This document shows, one piece after another, positions 50,834-63,763 of a DNA stretch of 64,000 bases. The notes below the pieces were generated by a model. It made no database searches. It saw only the letters and a list, made by a program, of their open reading frames with translations, and was not told the DNA's origin. How positions within the stretch are numbered: the stretch's first letter is position 1; each line of letters opens with the position of its first letter. Source of the DNA: Providencia rettgeri (GTDB taxonomy: Bacteria > Pseudomonadota > Gammaproteobacteria > Enterobacterales > Enterobacteriaceae); assembly GCF_013255915.1 (NCBI RefSeq), contig NZ_CP053896.1:310001-374000 (forward strand), in the 5' to 3' direction. Both the position numbers and the translations under genes were made by a program.

Positions 50834-50939
50834 TGCGAATGCGCGTAGTCAACAACACAGCAACGTGAAGTATGACGAGTATAGCAGGCTGCATGGTAAC
50901 GGAAAATGTTCCGTCTGACACGCCTTTGAGGAGGGAAAG

Positions 50940-51494
50940 ATGTCAAATACACCGAAAGTGCTGGTGGTCTACGCTCACCCGGACCCCGACGAATCGATGG
51001 CTAATAAGGCGTTATTGGAGGCAGTGCGTGATTTTGACCATGTGACTGTACACGATTTATACGCAATTTATCCAGATTATTTTATTGATGTAACCGCGGA
51101 ACAAAAATTACTGTGCCAGCACGATATCATTATTTTTCAACATCCTCTCTATACATATAGTTGCCCTGCGTTGTTGAAAGAGTGGTTTGACCGCGTGTTA
51201 ACCCGCCGTTTTGCGACCGATGTAGGGTACCAAAAATTAAAAGGCAAATACTGGCGTTCTGTGATTACCACAGGCGAGCCTGTTCACGCTTACCAATATG
51301 ATGGATATAACCATTATCCACTTACAGAAATACTTCGCCCATTTGAATTGACCGCACTAATGTGTGATATGCAGTGGTTGGAACCAACCATTATTTATGC
51401 AGCACGTCGGCAGCCTAAAGAACGATTTGAACAGATTATCGATGACTACCGCCAATGGATGCAACAGCCGCTAGGTGCGGGAGGGTTATCCTAA
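50940..51494 (+). CDS. kefG: KefG, ancillary quinone oxidoreductase of KefB
   Basis: Flavodoxin-like FMN protein required for full KefB activity. 184 residues. [22 protein letters not shown] and the flavodoxin-fold block [22 protein letters not shown] are family markers. The stop and the kefB ATG share one base (TAATG), so the genes are coupled. Confidence 0.95.
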   Translation: MSNTPKVLVVYAHPDPDESMANKALLEAVRDFDHVTVHDLYAIYPDYFIDVTAEQKLLCQHDIIIFQHPLYTYSCPALLKEWFDRVLTRRFATDVGYQKLKGKYWRSVITTGEPVHAYQYDGYNHYPLTEILRPFELTALMCDMQWLEPTIIYAARRQPKERFEQIIDDYRQWMQQPLGAGGLS

Positions 51495-53302
51495 TGTCAG
51501 AACTAGGGCTATTTGAATCCGTTATCATCTTCCTCTGCGCAGGGGTAGTCATGGTACCTATTGCACAAAAAATCCGCTTAGGTGCTGTACTGGGGTATTT
51601 GCTTGCCGGGATCATGATTGGGCCATTTGTTTTTGGCTTTATTCGTAATGTTGATGATATTTTGCACTTCTCCGAAATGGGAGTGGTGTTCCTGATGTTT
51701 CTCATCGGGTTAGAGCTAAAACCTTCTAAATTATGGGAGCTTAGGCGCTCGATTTTCGGTGTAGGTACGCTTCAAGTGGTTGTCACTGCGGCTATCATGG
51801 CGTCACTGTTGTTTTTAGCCAAATTTTCTTGGCAAGCTGCCATTGTTGGTGGATTAGGAATGGCGATGTCATCAACGGCAATGGCACTTCAGTTGATGAA
51901 CGAAAAAGGGATGTCCAACAAAGAAAGCGGGCAACTTGGTTTTTCTGTTTTACTTTTCCAAGATATGGCCGTGATCCCAATCATGGCACTGATCCCGTTG
52001 CTAGCTGGGGACTCAGCAACCAGTGATTGGCAAAAAATTGGCTTGAAGATAGTGGCGTTCGCAGGTTTATGGGTAGTTGGCCGCTATTTATTACGGCCGA
52101 TGTTCAGGCTTGCCGCTAAATCTGGGGTACATGAAATTTTTACGGCTGCAGCGCTGCTGGTGGTATTAGGTTCCGCACTCATTATGGAAAGCCTTGGGTT
52201 TTCTATGGCTCTGGGAACCTTTATGGCAGGGGTCATGTTAGCGGAAACAGAGTTCCGCCATGAGCTGGAAATTAATATCGAACCGTTTAAAGGTCTGCTA
52301 CTGGGGCTATTTTTTATCTCAGTAGGTATGTCATTGAATTTAGATGTGTTGTGGGCCTATTTACCACAAGTATTGATTGCTGTTGCAGTATTAGTCGCAG
52401 TTAAAGCGTTAGTGCTTTACGGACTGAGTTTAGCCGCTAGGCTTCGAAATGGAGCAAGAGCTCAATTTTCCGGGGTGCTTAGCCAAGGTGGTGAATTTGC
52501 TTTTGTGATCTATGCAACTGCTTTTGGTGCAAGTGTGATAAATGAACGGCAGATGGACTTATTACTGGTAGTTGTCACACTTTCGATGATGACTACTCCA
52601 CTTGTGATGCAGTTGATAGATGCCTATTTAAACTACCGTTATAATCAACAACCAGCCTCGAGCGAAAAACCATTTGTAGAAGACAATGACCCACATGTTA
52701 TTTTGGTCGGTTTTGGTCGCATGGGGCAGGTGGTTGGCCGCTTATTAATGGCGAATAAGGTTAAAATTACAGTACTAGAACAAGATGTTACGGCGATTAG
52801 TACCATGCGTCGCTACGGCTATACGGTCTATTACGGTGATGCACGTGAACTGCAATTATTACGCTCAGCAGGAGCCGATAAAGCAAAATCTATCGTCATC
52901 ACCAGTGATGTGCCTGAAGAAGTGATGGAAATTGTGCAAATTTGCCAAGAAAATTTCCCTAACTTGCATATTATTGCACGTGCTAAAGGTCGCCTTGAGG
53001 CCCATGAGTTATTACAAAGTGGAGTGACTGATTTTAGCCGTGAAACATTCTCGAGCGCACTTGAATTAGGAAGCAAAGCGCTTGTTAGCACAGGGATGCA
53101 TCCTCATAAAGCTTATCGCGCGAAGCAGCATTTTCGCCGTTTAGACATGAAAATGCTTAGAGATATTTACCCAGAGAATGAAAATAGTGACAGCGGGCAA
53201 ATTTCACGCATTAAAGAGGCACGTCGTGAACTGAATGAACTCTTTGAGAAAGAAATGCAAAGAGAACATCGGCAGCCTCATAGCTGGAATAATGAACAAT
53301 AA
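51494..53302 (+). CDS. kefB: Glutathione-regulated potassium-efflux antiporter KefB
   Basis: K+/H+ antiporter gated by glutathione adducts; it acidifies the cytosol during electrophile stress. 602 residues from the ATG at 51494 (the longer in-frame start at 51455 lies inside kefG). Twelve to thirteen membrane helices of the CPA2 type ([23 protein letters not shown]), with the cytosolic RCK_N/TrkA-N domain starting at about 400: [31 protein letters not shown] charged tail follows. Confidence 0.96.
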   Translation: MSELGLFESVIIFLCAGVVMVPIAQKIRLGAVLGYLLAGIMIGPFVFGFIRNVDDILHFSEMGVVFLMFLIGLELKPSKLWELRRSIFGVGTLQVVVTAAIMASLLFLAKFSWQAAIVGGLGMAMSSTAMALQLMNEKGMSNKESGQLGFSVLLFQDMAVIPIMALIPLLAGDSATSDWQKIGLKIVAFAGLWVVGRYLLRPMFRLAAKSGVHEIFTAAALLVVLGSALIMESLGFSMALGTFMAGVMLAETEFRHELEINIEPFKGLLLGLFFISVGMSLNLDVLWAYLPQVLIAVAVLVAVKALVLYGLSLAARLRNGARAQFSGVLSQGGEFAFVIYATAFGASVINERQMDLLLVVVTLSMMTTPLVMQLIDAYLNYRYNQQPASSEKPFVEDNDPHVILVGFGRMGQVVGRLLMANKVKITVLEQDVTAISTMRRYGYTVYYGDARELQLLRSAGADKAKSIVITSDVPEEVMEIVQICQENFPNLHIIARAKGRLEAHELLQSGVTDFSRETFSSALELGSKALVSTGMHPHKAYRAKQHFRRLDMKMLRDIYPENENSDSGQISRIKEARRELNELFEKEMQREHRQPHSWNNEQ

Positions 53303-53311
53303 GGGTTAGAA

Positions 53312-53515
53312 ATGGCTTCAACACGTAAACGCTTTATTGCCGGGGCGACGTGCCCTAAGTGCAAGTCACAAGACACATTAATGATGTGGCGTGAAGATAA
53401 AATTGATGTTGTCGAGTGTGTCAATTGTGGCGATCAGCAACGCCAAGCAGGGGATGAAGCAACGGGACATGTTAGGCAAAAAGAGCAGGTTATTGGAATT
53501 TTTACACCTGAATAA
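53312..53515 (+). CDS. yheV: YheV family zinc-ribbon protein
   Basis: 67 residues with two CxxC-type knuckles (CPKCKS and CVNCGD) typical of the YheV family. Function unknown. Nine bases after kefB, probably cotranscribed, as in E. coli. Confidence 0.93.
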   Translation: MASTRKRFIAGATCPKCKSQDTLMMWREDKIDVVECVNCGDQQRQAGDEATGHVRQKEQVIGIFTPE

Positions 53516-53601
53516 TAGAAATTTGTCAATTCTCAATACATCACTATAGTTTTTCGGTACAATTGGCAAAAATTTTTCCCTTACGGGTAGTAGGAGATGT
53601 C

Positions 53602-54207
53602 ATGAAAGTAGCAAAAGACTTGGTGGTCAGCTTGGCTTATCAAGTAAGAACAGAAGACGGTGTTTTAGTTGATGAGTCGCCAGCAAGCGCGCCAATGGAC
53701 TATTTGCATGGTCGTGGGTCTTTAATTTCAGGTTTAGAAAAAGCATTAGAAGGTCGCTCTGTCGGCGAAAACTTCGATGTTGAAGTCGCTTCAGACGATG
53801 CATATGGCCAATACGATGACAACTTAGTTCAACGTGTTCCTAAAGATGTATTTATGGGCGTTGATGAGCTAGAAGTCGGCATGCGTTTCTTAGCTGACAC
53901 TGACATGGGCCCAGTTCCTGTTGAAATTACAGGTATCGAAGGTGATGAAGTTATCGTTGACGGTAACCACATGTTAGCAGGTCAAAACCTGAAATTTAAT
54001 GTTGAAATCATGGCTATCCGTGAAGCAACAGAAGAAGAAATCGCACATGGCCACGTCCATGGTGCAGGTGGTCACGACCATGACCACGACCACGAAGGTG
54101 GTTGCTGTGGCGGTGGCGGTCATAGCCACGGTTCAGAAGGCGGTTGCTGCGGTGGCGGTGAAGGTCACGGACACGGTCACAAACAAGGCGGCTGCGGCTG
54201 CCACTAA
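53602..54207 (+). CDS. slyD: FKBP-type peptidyl-prolyl isomerase SlyD
   Basis: Cytosolic prolyl isomerase and chaperone that also supplies nickel for hydrogenase maturation. 201 residues from the ATG at 53602 (TAGGAG SD); the TTG-started extension from 53563 is rejected. FKBP core about 1-70 and 130-150 with an inserted IF chaperone flap (about 70-130). The C-terminal metal tail from HGHVHGAGG onward holds 13 His and 6 Cys in about 53 residues, including two GGCCGGG-type repeats. Confidence 0.96.
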   Translation: MKVAKDLVVSLAYQVRTEDGVLVDESPASAPMDYLHGRGSLISGLEKALEGRSVGENFDVEVASDDAYGQYDDNLVQRVPKDVFMGVDELEVGMRFLADTDMGPVPVEITGIEGDEVIVDGNHMLAGQNLKFNVEIMAIREATEEEIAHGHVHGAGGHDHDHDHEGGCCGGGGHSHGSEGGCCGGGEGHGHGHKQGGCGCH

Positions 54208-54222
54208 TACTTCGTATTAGTG
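54202..54222 (+). terminator. Hairpin over the slyD stop codon
   Basis: CACTAATAC / GTATTAGTG with a TTC loop; the slyD TAA is inside the left arm. May help stabilise the transcript upstream of the main terminator. Confidence 0.45.
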
Positions 54223-54229
54223 TTTATAA

Positions 54230-54259
54230 AAAAAAAGGAAGCGAAAGCTTCCTTTTTTT
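54230..54259. terminator. Bidirectional terminator between slyD and slyX
   Basis: AAAAAAAGGAAGC / GCTTCCTTTTTTT with a GAAA loop between convergent genes. Confidence 0.92.
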
Positions 54260-54289
54260 AATTTAAAATCAATAGGTTCACATTTTAAA

Positions 54290-54511
54290 TTAATAATGTG
54301 GTGGCGGCGTTTCTTCTTCAGGCCTTGCTAAGTGAGAATCTTGGGATGATTTCAGCCTTTCAGCTACAATGCGTAAATGTTCCTGCAGACGGCTCATTTG
54401 CATTTGTTGGTCAGTAATAACCTGGTTTAGTTGTTCAATCGCCAGTTCTTGAAAGGCAACTTTACTTTCTAAAAGTTCTAGGCGTTGTTCAAATGTATCA
54501 GATGAGTCCAT
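54290..54511 (-). CDS. slyX: SlyX coiled-coil protein
   Basis: 73 residues, the family size, almost entirely one coiled coil: [40 protein letters not shown], ending in the typical EEETPPPHY tail. Function unknown. Convergent with slyD and divergent from fkpA, as in E. coli. Confidence 0.93.
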   Translation of the reverse strand: MDSSDTFEQRLELLESKVAFQELAIEQLNQVITDQQMQMSRLQEHLRIVAERLKSSQDSHLARPEEETPPPHY

Positions 54512-54757
54512 ATTCGACTCTCCTTAAGCGTTTATATCGTAATTAAACCATCATAATAACTGAACATTACAAATCAATAGATAAGTTTTAGTTAAAGATA
54601 TAGGCGACGAAACGACTTTTTGTTAATGTGGTCTCAGTAGTTATTATATTTTTTTAATACTCAATGGGGTAACGGGGTCTAAACTTAAAGAGCCCTACCC
54701 ATAAAACGAATAGTTCGCTATTCGAATATAATCGAATAAAAGTTATCGGAGACTAGG

Positions 54758-55501
54758 ATGAAATCACTGTTTAAGGCAAGCCTTTTAGCAACTACGCTAG
54801 CATTTACTTTTGCTGCTCCGCAAGTGATGGCAGCGGAAGCCAAAGCACAAAGCAGCGCATTCAAAAACGCAGAAGAGCGTAATGCGTATGCACTGGGTGC
54901 GTCTTTAGGCCGCTACATGCAGAATTCTTTAGAAGAACAAAAAACAATTGGTATTAATTTGGATAAGGCTCAATTACTCGCTGGTGTCCAAGATGCATTT
55001 AACGGCAAAAGCAAAATGACCGATGCAGAAGTTGAAGAAACATTGCGTCAGTTTGAAGGTCAAGTCAAAGAAGCTGCCGACAAAAAAATGAAAGAAGAAT
55101 CAGCCAATAATGAGAAAAAAGGCGCTGAGTACCGCGAAAAATACGCGAAAGAAAAAGGCGTTGTTAAAACTAAATCAGGCTTACTGTACAAAATTGAAAA
55201 AGACGGTACAGGGGCGAAACCTAAAGCAGATGAAACCGTTGTGGTTCACTACAAAGGTTCTTTGATTGACGGTACTGAATTCGACAGCTCATATTCACGT
55301 AATGAGCCACTGACAATTCCATTAAATTCAGTTATTAAAGGCTGGACTGAAGGTTTAGTTAACCTGAAAAAAGGCGGCAAAATGCAGTTGGTTATCCCAG
55401 CTGAATTAGCTTACGGCGAAAATGGCGTGCCGGGTATCCCAGCAAATTCAACATTAGTCTTTGATGTTGAATTATTAGATATCAAACCTGCTGCTAAATA
55501 A
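54758..55501 (+). CDS. fkpA: FKBP-type peptidyl-prolyl isomerase FkpA, periplasmic
   Basis: Periplasmic folding catalyst and chaperone, sigmaE-controlled in E. coli. 247 residues (E. coli about 270). Signal peptide MKSLFKASLLATTLAFTFAAPQVMA, an N-terminal helical dimerisation domain with KMTDAEVEETLRQFEGQVKEAA, and the C-terminal FKBP domain (VVVHYKGSLIDGTEFDSSY...VIKGWTEGLVNLKKGGKMQLVIPAELAYGE). Confidence 0.95.
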   Translation: MKSLFKASLLATTLAFTFAAPQVMAAEAKAQSSAFKNAEERNAYALGASLGRYMQNSLEEQKTIGINLDKAQLLAGVQDAFNGKSKMTDAEVEETLRQFEGQVKEAADKKMKEESANNEKKGAEYREKYAKEKGVVKTKSGLLYKIEKDGTGAKPKADETVVVHYKGSLIDGTEFDSSYSRNEPLTIPLNSVIKGWTEGLVNLKKGGKMQLVIPAELAYGENGVPGIPANSTLVFDVELLDIKPAAK

Positions 55502-55535
55502 GTCCTCACTAAGCATTAGCTAAGTGTATTTTGAT

Positions 55536-55566
55536 GCCCAATGCATTCATGCCTTGGGCTTTTTTA
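55536..55566 (+). terminator. Terminator of fkpA
   Basis: GCCCAA / TTGGGC with a 12-base loop and a T-run. Confidence 0.85.
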
Positions 55567-55798
55567 TATTTCTCATCAAAAAAACTCTCAAATTGTTTAA
55601 AACTTGTGATAAAACAGACTGTCTTGCATTCATTCGCTTGACGGCAACGCCGTGGAGTTTTAACTTCAGAAGACTCTATTTTATTTTTTATCATCACAAT
55701 TGTTGGCTACAAACAAAGTAATGAAGGCCAAATAGTCGAATAATGAACGCCTTTTTAGTCAACAGGATGAGTTTTTACATTAGAAGGATGATGTTGAA

Positions 55799-56503
55799 AT
55801 GTCTGATTCTATACAATCACACGACCTCAGCGATATTAACATATTGGATAACCAACCTTTTTCTGAGACAGACCATGAGATTTTAAAATCGTATGAAGCT
55901 GCTGTGGATGGTCTGGCAATGCTAATCGGTGGGCACTGTGAAATTGTTCTTCACTCTTTAGAAGACCTAAACTGCTCTGCAGTCAGAATCGCAAATGGCC
56001 AGCACACTGGGCGTAAAATCGGCTCACCGATTACAGACCTAGCGTTGAGAATGCTGCATGATATGGCAGACGAAGAATCGAATGTCTCGAAGGCTTATTT
56101 TACGAAAGCGAAAAGCGGTGATTTAATGAAATCCGTTACTATTGCTATTCGTAACCGCAAGCAACGTGTGATTGGCTTATTATGTATCAATATGAACTTA
56201 GATGTGCCGTTCTCTGAAATTATTCAATCGTTTGTTCCAGAAACTAAGCAAGCAGTTACTTCAGATGTAAACTTTGCCTCTTCAGTTGATGACCTTGTCG
56301 CACAAACATTGGAGTACACAATTGAAGAAGTTGGCGGTGATCGTAATGTCTCAAATAATGCGAAAAACAAGCAAGTGGTTCTTAACCTATATGAAAAAGG
56401 CATTTTTGATATTAAAGATGCCATTAACCAAGTTGCTGACCGTTTGAACATTTCTAAACACACCGTTTATTTATACATTCGTCAATTCAAGAGCGGTGAA
56501 TGA
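55799..56503 (+). CDS. yheO: YheO, PAS-like/HTH transcriptional regulator
   Basis: 234 residues. YheO sensor domain (about 25-140: [43 protein letters not shown]) and C-terminal HTH_22 (about 180-230: [44 protein letters not shown]). The target is unknown. Its stop overlaps the tusD ATG, so it heads the yheO-tusDCB operon. Confidence 0.95.
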   Translation: MSDSIQSHDLSDINILDNQPFSETDHEILKSYEAAVDGLAMLIGGHCEIVLHSLEDLNCSAVRIANGQHTGRKIGSPITDLALRMLHDMADEESNVSKAYFTKAKSGDLMKSVTIAIRNRKQRVIGLLCINMNLDVPFSEIIQSFVPETKQAVTSDVNFASSVDDLVAQTLEYTIEEVGGDRNVSNNAKNKQVVLNLYEKGIFDIKDAINQVADRLNISKHTVYLYIRQFKSGE

Positions 56504-56904
56504 GTAATACAAATTCGTTAACCTACTGCTTAGTTGTGACTGGCCCTGCTTATGGTACACAACAAGCAGCGAGTGCGTATCAATTTGCAAAAGCCCTTCT
56601 TCAAGAAGGGCATATATTGAAAACACTCTTTTTTTATCGTGAGGGTGTTTTTAATGCGAACCAGCTTACGTCACCAGCAACAGATGAATTCAATTTAGTT
56701 TCAGCTTGGCAGGAACTGGCAAAACAATCTGGGTGCGAAATGCATATCTGTGTTTCTGCCGCATTGCGTCGGGGGGTTGTTGACCAAGAACAAGCGCAAA
56801 CTTTATCACTTCCAACGGCTAACCTTGCTGAGGGCTTTATCATGAGTGGGTTAGGAAGCCTTGCGGAAGCGATGATAACCACAGACCGAACAATTCAATT
56901 CTAA
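56500..56904 (+). CDS. tusD: Sulfurtransferase TusD
   Basis: Sulphur-relay subunit passing persulphide from TusA towards TusE and MnmA for 2-thiouridine in tRNA. 134 residues, about six more than E. coli at the N-terminus. The active cysteine is C84 in [13 protein letters not shown], equivalent to E. coli Cys78. Part of the TusBCD hexamer. Confidence 0.95.
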   Translation: MSNTNSLTYCLVVTGPAYGTQQAASAYQFAKALLQEGHILKTLFFYREGVFNANQLTSPATDEFNLVSAWQELAKQSGCEMHICVSAALRRGVVDQEQAQTLSLPTANLAEGFIMSGLGSLAEAMITTDRTIQF

Positions 56905-56928
56905 GAACAGCTCAATACAAGGTACCGT

Positions 56929-57288
56929 GTGAAAAAAATAGCTTTTGTCTTTACAACCATGCCCCATGGAAATGCCAGTGGCCGAGAAGGGTTAGATGCA
57001 TTATTAGCAACTTCAGCACTGACAGAAGACATTCAGGTGTTTTTTCTCTCTGATGGTGTTTATCAGCTTCTAGCAAACCAACATCCCGCTGAAGTGCTTG
57101 CTCGAGATTACATCGTAACATTTAAAATATTGCCGTTATATGACATTGAAAAAGTTTATCTCTGCGGCTCTTCGCTACAAGAACGGGGGCTGGGAGAGCA
57201 TTGTGAATGGGTTTTAACACCAACAATTCTTAGCAAGAAAGAGGTAAGCGCTAAAATAGCGGAATGTGATGTGGTGCTTAATTTTTAA
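56929..57288 (+). CDS. tusC: TusC, sulphur-relay complex subunit
   Basis: 119 residues, DsrF-like. GTG start at 56929, giving the family N-terminus MKKIAFVFTTMPHGNASGREGLDALLATSA. It lacks a catalytic cysteine of its own in the relay and is structural in TusBCD. 24 bases after tusD. Confidence 0.94.
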   Translation: MKKIAFVFTTMPHGNASGREGLDALLATSALTEDIQVFFLSDGVYQLLANQHPAEVLARDYIVTFKILPLYDIEKVYLCGSSLQERGLGEHCEWVLTPTILSKKEVSAKIAECDVVLNF

Positions 57289-57345
57289 TCCATTGTGTGA
57301 ATTTTGAGCTTGGGTTGTTTTTTGATCTATAGTAGGATCTTTTCT

Positions 57346-57633
57346 ATGCTGTATACATTAGCAACATCTCCGTTTAAATGTGATTTTTCTACAATGGTAG
57401 GCTTTATTACGGCTGAAGATGTCGTTTTACTGATGCAAGATGGCGTGGTTGCGGCAGTCGCACAGTCGCCTTATCTTGTTGCACTACAAAAAACAGGGGC
57501 GCAGTTGTACGCTTTGAATGTAGACATCAATGCTCGTGGGTTGCAAAATACCCTATCAACCGCAGTTTCTGTAATCACATATCAAGGTTTTGTGAAGCTA
57601 ACAGAAGTCCAAAAACAACATTTTGCCATATAA
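57346..57633 (+). CDS. tusB: TusB, sulphur-relay complex subunit
   Basis: 95 residues from the ATG at 57346 (SD TAGGAT), exactly the E. coli length; an in-frame start at 57304 is rejected because it has no SD and lengthens the family N-terminus MLYTLATSPFKCDF. DsrH-like fold with EDVVLLMQDGVVAAV. Last gene before the str promoter. Confidence 0.93.
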   Translation: MLYTLATSPFKCDFSTMVGFITAEDVVLLMQDGVVAAVAQSPYLVALQKTGAQLYALNVDINARGLQNTLSTAVSVITYQGFVKLTEVQKQHFAI

Positions 57634-57656
57634 AGGCACTAAAAGTTGTATATTTC

Positions 57657-58712
<1,056 letters not shown>

Positions 58713-58741
58713 GTTTCTTACCCACATTAGTGATGTATCTC

Positions 58742-58765
58742 AGGGTAGCCATTTGCTACCCTTTA
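58742..58765 (+). terminator. Hairpin between rpsG and fusA
   Basis: AGGGTAGC / GCTACCCT with a 5-base loop and TTTAT. Probably a partial terminator or processing/stability element, since fusA follows in the operon. Confidence 0.45.
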
Positions 58766-58799
58766 TATGAAGCATTGAACGCCCACGAGAGAGGAAAAA

Positions 58800-60926
58800 A
58801 TGGCCCGTCAAACGCCCATAGCACGTTATCGTAATATCGGTATCAGTGCACACATCGACGCCGGTAAAACCACAACTTCTGAACGTATTCTGTTCTATAC
58901 TGGTGTAAACCATAAAATTGGTGAAACTCACGAAGGTTCTGCAACAATGGACTGGATGGAGCAGGAGCAAGAGCGTGGTATTACTATCACATCTGCTGCG
59001 ACTACTGCATTCTGGTCTGGTATGGCAAAACAGTATGAGCCACACCGTATCAACATCATCGACACCCCGGGACACGTTGACTTCACTATCGAAGTAGAAC
59101 GTTCTATGCGTGTTCTTGATGGTGCAGTAATGGTTTACTGTGCAGTTGGTGGTGTTCAGCCACAGTCTGAAACTGTATGGCGTCAGGCTAACAAATATAA
59201 AGTTCCACGTATCGCGTTCGTTAACAAAATGGACCGTATGGGTGCGAACTTCTTACGTGTTGTTGAGCAATTAAAATCACGTTTAGCTGCTAACGCAGTT
59301 CCACTGCAATTACCAGTCGGCGCAGAAGAGTCGTTCACTGGTGTTGTTGACTTGCTGAAAATGAAAGCAATCAAGTGGAGTGATGAAGACCAGGGCGTTA
59401 CCTTCGAATACGAAGATATCCCTGCGAACATGCAAGAAGCTGCTGAAGAGTGGCACAACAACCTGATCGAAACCGCAGCAGAAGCATCAGAAGAACTGAT
59501 GGAAAAATATCTGGGCGGTGAAGAACTGACTGAAGCAGAAATTAAAGCTGCATTACGTCAACGTGTTCTTGCAAGCGAAATTATCCTGGTTACCTGTGGT
59601 TCTGCATTTAAGAACAAAGGTGTTCAGGCGATGCTGGATGCAGTTGTTGATTACTTACCTGCGCCAACAGATGTACCTGCAATTAATGGTATTCTGGACG
59701 ATGGTAAAGACACTCCTGCAGAGCGTCACGCAAGTGATGATGAGCCATTCTCATCATTAGCATTTAAAATTGCAACCGACCCATTCGTTGGTAATTTGAC
59801 GTTCTTCCGTGTTTACTCTGGTGTTGTTAACTCAGGTGACACAGTACTGAACGCAGTTAAAGCGAAGAAAGAGCGTTTTGGCCGTATCGTACAGATGCAC
59901 GCTAACAAACGTGAAGAGATTAAAGAAGTTCGCGCTGGTGACATCGCGGCTGCTATCGGTCTGAAAGACGTAACTACAGGTGATACTTTATGTGCAGTTG
60001 ATGCACCAATCATCCTGGAGCGTATGGAATTCCCAGAGCCAGTAATCTCTGTTGCAATCGAACCGAAAACTAAAGCTGACCAAGAAAAAATGGGTATCGC
60101 ATTAGGCCGTTTGGCTCAAGAAGACCCATCTTTCCGCGTATCAAGTGATGAAGAGACTAATCAGACTATCATCGCTGGTATGGGTGAGCTGCACTTAGAC
60201 GTTCTGGTTGACCGTATGCGTCGTGAATTTAAAGTTGAAGCGAACGTTGGTAAACCTCAAGTTGCTTACCGTGAAGCAATCACTATGAAAGTGACTGATA
60301 TCGAAGGTAAACACGCGAAACAGTCTGGTGGTCGTGGTCAGTACGGTCATGTCGTTATCGATATGTTCCCTCTGGACAAAAGCGATAAAGACGGTGTTCC
60401 AATGGATTACGAATTTGCCAACGACATCAAAGGTGGTGTAATTCCTACTGAATACATCCCTGCCGTTGACAAAGGTATCCAAGAGCAGCTGAAATCTGGC
60501 CCATTAGCTGGTTACCCGGTTGTTAACATGGGTGTTCGTTTACATTTCGGTTCTTACCATGATGTTGACTCCTCTGAATTGGCGTTTAAACTTGCGGCTT
60601 CAATCGCGTTTAAAGATGGCTTCAAAAAAGCTAAACCAGTTCTGCTTGAGCCAATCATGAAAGTTGAAGTGGAAACACCAGAAGACTACATGGGTGATGT
60701 TATTGGTGACCTGAACCGTCGTCGTGGTATGATTGAAGGTATGGATGACCTGCCTACTGGTAAAGTCGTTCGTGCACAAGTACCATTGTCAGAAATGTTC
60801 GGTTATGCTACTGACCTGCGTTCTCAGACACAAGGTCGTGCTTCATACTCTATGGAGTTCCTGAAGTACAATGAAGCACCAAACAACGTTGCACAAGCTG
60901 TAATCGAAGCTCGTAACGCTAAATAA
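58800..60926 (+). CDS. fusA: Elongation factor G
   Basis: GTPase driving ribosomal translocation and, with RRF, recycling. 708 residues (E. coli 704). G1 [10 protein letters not shown]3 DTPGHVDF, G4 NKMD; then domains II-V with the domain IV region [28 protein letters not shown] precedes the ATG. Third gene of the str operon. Confidence 0.98.
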   Translation: MARQTPIARYRNIGISAHIDAGKTTTSERILFYTGVNHKIGETHEGSATMDWMEQEQERGITITSAATTAFWSGMAKQYEPHRINIIDTPGHVDFTIEVERSMRVLDGAVMVYCAVGGVQPQSETVWRQANKYKVPRIAFVNKMDRMGANFLRVVEQLKSRLAANAVPLQLPVGAEESFTGVVDLLKMKAIKWSDEDQGVTFEYEDIPANMQEAAEEWHNNLIETAAEASEELMEKYLGGEELTEAEIKAALRQRVLASEIILVTCGSAFKNKGVQAMLDAVVDYLPAPTDVPAINGILDDGKDTPAERHASDDEPFSSLAFKIATDPFVGNLTFFRVYSGVVNSGDTVLNAVKAKKERFGRIVQMHANKREEIKEVRAGDIAAAIGLKDVTTGDTLCAVDAPIILERMEFPEPVISVAIEPKTKADQEKMGIALGRLAQEDPSFRVSSDEETNQTIIAGMGELHLDVLVDRMRREFKVEANVGKPQVAYREAITMKVTDIEGKHAKQSGGRGQYGHVVIDMFPLDKSDKDGVPMDYEFANDIKGGVIPTEYIPAVDKGIQEQLKSGPLAGYPVVNMGVRLHFGSYHDVDSSELAFKLAASIAFKDGFKKAKPVLLEPIMKVEVETPEDYMGDVIGDLNRRRGMIEGMDDLPTGKVVRAQVPLSEMFGYATDLRSQTQGRASYSMEFLKYNEAPNNVAQAVIEARNAK

Positions 60927-60976
60927 TCGATTTTTATCGGTTAACTACTTTAATTTAAGTTCCTTCTTTATCGTGA

Positions 60977-62188
<1,212 letters not shown>

Positions 62189-62226
62189 TACCGCTCTTTC
62201 TGAATAAGAAAGAACCACTTAGTAAA

Positions 62227-62253
62227 AAAGGGCGTCTAATAGACGTCCTTTTT
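62227..62253 (+). terminator. Terminator of tuf / str operon
   Basis: AAAGGGCGTCT / AGACGTCCTTT (one G-T pair) around AAT, with a T-run. Confidence 0.88.
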
Positions 62254-62285
62254 ATACGTTGCAAAATTCAGACGTTGCAAAATTA

Positions 62286-62334
62286 AGAACCTATCTCATC
62301 AATCATTTGTATAATTATTGGTGAGATAGGCTCT
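62286..62334. repeat. Long inverted repeat downstream of tuf
   Basis: 18-base arms (62286-62303 and 62317-62334; core CCTATCTCATCAAT / ATTGGTGAGATAGG) with one mismatch and one G-T pair around a 13-base loop. No T-run. Confidence 0.75.
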
Positions 62335-62348
62335 GAAACAACGAATTG

Positions 62349-62378
62349 ATAACTGTGCGGGCTACTTTGCGCAGTTAT
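62349..62378. repeat. Second inverted repeat in tuf-secE spacer
   Basis: ATAACTGTGC / GCGCAGTTAT, 10-base arms (one G-T pair) with a 10-base loop, 14 bases after the first inverted repeat. Confidence 0.65.
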
Positions 62379-62489
62379 ATGAGATTTATTAAGGTTTTGC
62401 TCGGAAGATATGGTATATTTTACTGCTGCCACAAAAAGAAAGTCACTTTCTTGATTGGTGTAGTTAAAAAATTTACTGGGCATGCTGAA

Positions 62490-62575
62490 ATTCCTGCAAA
62501 ATGGAATAGCACTTGTGAAATGGGTAGCACTTGTAAAGTGATAGTACTGACGTACACGTAGTACTTGCGAAATAA
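62490..62575. repeat. Degenerate 17-18 bp tandem repeat
   Basis: Unit starts at 62490, 62507, 62525, 62542 and 62559. The best conserved units are TAGCACTTGTGAAATGGG (62507), TAGCACTTGTAAAGTGA (62525) and TAGTACTTGCGAAATAA (62559). The 62490 and 62542 units are more diverged. Confidence 0.65.
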
Positions 62576-62808
62576 AATGTTACTGCAACTTGTTATTTTT
62601 GCAGAACGAATAACGCTAATTACCTCCATTAACAAGGCTAATTACTTTTTAGATCGCAGGTGATGCTATTGATATCCCTATCAAATTTTTGCAGGCTTAG
62701 TTTGTAGTAATTGAGGGATATGTTGGCATATTCTATTGGTTTGGCTTGGTTGGCTTACCTTTGTAAACAAGCAAGCTTTGTACATACTTCATGGTAACAG
62801 GTTGAATT

Positions 62809-63195
62809 ATGAGTGCGAATAGCGAAGCTCAAGGAAGTGGACGCAGTGCAGACATCTTCAAGTGGATCATTGTCTGTGCCTTATTAATAATTGCTATTGT
62901 TGGTAATTATTACTTCCGTCAATATAATCTCGCGCTGCGTGCTTTTGCAGTTGTGGCTGTTGTCGCTATTGCAGGTGCTGTCGCTTTATGGACCACAAAA
63001 GGTAAAGCAACACTGGCGTTTGCACGCGAAGCTCGCGTCGAGATGAGAAAAGTCATTTGGCCTACTCGCCAGGAAACATTACAAACTACTTTAATTGTTG
63101 CTGCAGTAACGGCTGTAATGTCATTAATACTGTGGGGACTAGATGGTATCCTGGTGCGTTTAGTTTCATTTATTACAAGCCTGAGGTTATTCTAA
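62809..63195 (+). CDS. secE: Preprotein translocase subunit SecE
   Basis: Essential SecYEG subunit. 128 residues with three membrane helices (about 18-36, 43-62, 93-115). The conserved cytosolic amphipathic segment [24 protein letters not shown] precedes the last helix. The nusG ATG begins immediately after the stop. Confidence 0.97.
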   Translation: MSANSEAQGSGRSADIFKWIIVCALLIIAIVGNYYFRQYNLALRAFAVVAVVAIAGAVALWTTKGKATLAFAREARVEMRKVIWPTRQETLQTTLIVAAVTAVMSLILWGLDGILVRLVSFITSLRLF

Positions 63196-63741
63196 ATGTC
63201 CGATTCACCTAAAAAGCGCTGGTATGTCATTCAGGCATTCTCTGGTTTTGAAGGTCGCGTAGCACAATCTTTACGTGAACATATCAAATTACATGCTATG
63301 GAAGATTCTTTTGGCGAAGTTATGGTTCCAACAGAAGAAGTTGTTGAAATCCGTAGCGGTCAGCGCCGTAAGAGTGAACGTAAATTCTTCCCAGGCTATG
63401 TCTTAGTCCAAATGGTCATGAATGATGACTCTTGGCACTTAGTGCGTAGTGTACCGCGTGTAATGGGGTTCATTGGCGGGACGTCAGATCGTCCAGCGCC
63501 AATTAGCGATAAAGAAGTTGATGCTATCATGAACCGCTTACAACAAGTTGGTGATAAACCACGTCCGAAAACACTGTTTGAACCGGGTGAAATGGTTCGT
63601 GTTAGCGAAGGTCCGTTTGCTGACTTTAACGGTGTGGTTGAAGAAATTGATTATGAAAAGAGCCGCTTGAAAGTCTCTGTTTCTATCTTCGGTCGTGCAA
63701 CTCCAGTCGAATTGGATTTTGGTCAGGTAGAAAAAGCCTAA
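63196..63741 (+). CDS. nusG: Transcription termination/antitermination protein NusG
   Basis: RNA polymerase-associated factor linking to Rho or S10. 181 residues: NGN domain ([24 protein letters not shown] ... [10 protein letters not shown]) and C-terminal KOW domain ([39 protein letters not shown]). Cotranscribed with secE. Confidence 0.98.
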   Translation: MSDSPKKRWYVIQAFSGFEGRVAQSLREHIKLHAMEDSFGEVMVPTEEVVEIRSGQRRKSERKFFPGYVLVQMVMNDDSWHLVRSVPRVMGFIGGTSDRPAPISDKEVDAIMNRLQQVGDKPRPKTLFEPGEMVRVSEGPFADFNGVVEEIDYEKSRLKVSVSIFGRATPVELDFGQVEKA

Positions 63742-63763
63742 TCTAAACGACAAAACTGACTTG

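Larger units (their letters stand above)
62189..62808. other. Spacer tuf-secE
   Basis: 620 bases with no credible ORF. Contains the tuf terminator (62227-62253), two long inverted repeats (62286-62334 and 62349-62378), a degenerate 17-18 bp tandem repeat (62490-62575), a smaller inverted repeat (CTGCAA/TTGCAG, 62583-62604) and the secE leader. I see no tRNA gene and cannot fix a secE promoter with confidence. Confidence 0.65.

Noticed and set aside
53999-54220. Overlapping +1-frame ORF over slyD (Val/Ala/Thr-rich)
   Set aside because: Out-of-frame reading of the repetitive GGC/CAC tail; no SD or homology.
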